Positions 5,551-6,448 of a stretch of DNA of 6,448 nt are shown piece by piece. Source of the DNA: Rubritepida sp. (GTDB taxonomy: Bacteria > Pseudomonadota > Alphaproteobacteria > Acetobacterales > Acetobacteraceae); the NCBI GenBank assembly GCA_028291485.1, contig JAQGHZ010000648.1, positions 1 to 6,448 of the forward strand. Reading direction: 5' to 3'. The notes beneath the pieces were generated by a model that searched no databases, had not been told where the DNA came from, and saw nothing but the letters and a program-made list of their open reading frames with translations. The translations under genes were made by a program, and so were the position numbers. The number at the start of each line of letters is the position of its first letter. The first letter of the stretch is position 1.

Positions 5551-6448
5551 ATGCAAACCGAGGACATCCAGGCGCGAATCGCCCGCTACATGCCCGACCT
5601 GATCGCGGTACGCCGCGACATCCATGCTCACCCCGAGCTTGGTATGGAGGAGACGCGCACTGCCGCCCTCGTTGCCGAGCGCCTGCGATCCTGGGGCCTG
5701 GAGACAACGGAGGGTGTTGGCCGCTTTGGGGTTGTGGGCACATTGAAGGGACGGCGTCCCGGCCAGGGGGCGATTGGTCTCCGGGCCGACATGGATGCGC
5801 TCGCGCTCACGGAGCAGACGGGCCTGCCCTATGGCTCCACGGTGCCCGGCCGCATGCATGCCTGCGGGCATGACGGCCACACGGCCATGCTGCTTGGCGC
5901 CGCGCAGATGCTGGCCGAGGATCCCGACTTTGCAGGCACCGTCCACTTCATCTTTCAGCCCGCCGAGGAAGGTCGTGGTGGCGCCCAGGCCATGCTGGAG
6001 GACCGACTCTTCGAGCGCTTCCCGTGCGATGCCGCCTACGGCATGCACAACATGCCCGGCATGCCGCTCGGACATTTCGCGCTGCGCAAGGGACCATTGA
6101 TGGCCGGCTCCGGCCGCTGGGTCGTCACCTTCCGCGGTACGGGCGGGCATGGCGGAAATTCGCCGCATCTTGCGAATGACCTTGCGCTGGTACAGGCCGT
6201 CTTCGTACAGGCGCTACAGGGCATCGTCAGTCGCAACGTGCCTGCGCGTGAGAGCGTGGTGGTCAGCGTTGGCCATATTGCTGGCGGCTCCAAGGAGGCG
6301 CTCAACGTCATGCCGGCGGAACTTGTCGTCGGTGGGACGATGCGTGCCTTCAACGCCCCCATGCAGGCACTGGTCGAACGCCGAATCCGCGAACTTGCGG
6401 AACTCACCGCGGCCACTCAGGGCGCGACCGCAGAAGTGTCCCTTCGGT
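5551..6448 (+). CDS. M20-family metallo-amidohydrolase (hippurate hydrolase/aminoacylase type), 3' end outside window
   Basis: The first 299 codons of a zinc-dependent hydrolase are present; family members have about 385-400 residues, so roughly a quarter is missing. M20D enzymes cleave N-acyl amino acids, hippurate or related amides in the cytoplasm. The start is supported by AGGGGA at 5538-5543, 7 bases before the ATG. Visible motifs are RRDIHAHPELGMEE (21-34), LRADMDAL (77-84), MHACGHDGHTAML (102-114) with metal ligands Cys105 and His107, FQPAEEGRGGA (135-145) with the catalytic and metal-binding Glu139/Glu140, and MHN (165-167) with His166. GTGGHGGNSPH (196-206) starts the dimerisation/lid domain. 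The last metal-binding His should lie beyond the window. No signal peptide is seen. The frame is clean, with no sign of decay. Substrate cannot be assigned, so hipO is not used as a name. It has no evident link to the glycan genes to its left. Confidence 0.92.
   Translation, partial: MQTEDIQARIARYMPDLIAVRRDIHAHPELGMEETRTAALVAERLRSWGLETTEGVGRFGVVGTLKGRRPGQGAIGLRADMDALALTEQTGLPYGSTVPGRMHACGHDGHTAMLLGAAQMLAEDPDFAGTVHFIFQPAEEGRGGAQAMLEDRLFERFPCDAAYGMHNMPGMPLGHFALRKGPLMAGSGRWVVTFRGTGGHGGNSPHLANDLALVQAVFVQALQGIVSRNVPARESVVVSVGHIAGGSKEALNVMPAELVVGGTMRAFNAPMQALVERRIRELAELTAATQGATAEVSLR

Noticed and set aside
5100..5567. 155-residue minus-strand ORF in the divergent gap
   Set aside because: It runs into the start of the M20 gene, ends within the IS-like end, and shows no family motif; considered as a decayed gene but not supportable.
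5190..5873. 227-residue + strand ORF entering the M20 gene
   Set aside because: It reads the M20 coding region out of frame; the correct frame from 5551 gives all M20 metal-binding motifs.

Overview
The window reads as chromosomal DNA of a GC-rich alphaproteobacterium. The codon use, the proline-rich secreted proteins and the type of transposase relic suggest the Acetobacteraceae (Roseomonas and relatives). This placement is an inference from sequence style; no rRNA or other marker gene is present to confirm it.

Left part (1-1473, + strand): the proline-rich C-terminus of an unidentified protein is followed, with translational overlap or near overlap, by a complete lipoprotein gene. The lipoprotein ends in an OmpA-like peptidoglycan-associating domain. 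The two look like an envelope operon.

First gap (1474-1940): directly after the ompA-like gene lies a decayed C-terminal fragment of an IS630-type transposase (about 1492-1669). It is followed by a strikingly AT-rich island (28% GC over 1801-1860) that carries a perfect tandem 11-bp repeat. A short leader then has two mutually exclusive stems, one of which would cover the ribosome binding site of the next gene.

Centre (1941-5085): a complete glutamine-hydrolysing asparagine synthase-like amidotransferase (asnB type, 670 aa, + strand) converges on a GT4-type glycosyltransferase (410 or 417 aa, - strand). Their 3' ends overlap by 122 bp. AsnB-like amidotransferases of this size next to GT4 enzymes are typical of exopolysaccharide or surface-glycan loci, so the pair is best read as a small piece of a glycan locus. 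No polymerase, flippase or other glycan gene is in view.

Second gap (5086-5550): no gene can be supported. Its left edge has a sequence resembling an insertion-sequence end, followed by nested inverted repeats.

Right part (5551-6448, + strand): the first 299 codons of an M20-family metallo-amidohydrolase (hippurate hydrolase/aminoacylase type), cut by the window end.

Overall, a glycan-related pair sits between mobile-element debris, flanked by genes of unrelated function. This suggests a mosaic accessory segment. I see no CRISPR array, tRNA, rRNA, intact mobile element or clearly novel system. The items most worth a second look are the AT-rich leader of asnB, the overlapping 3' ends, and the IS-like boundary near 5100.
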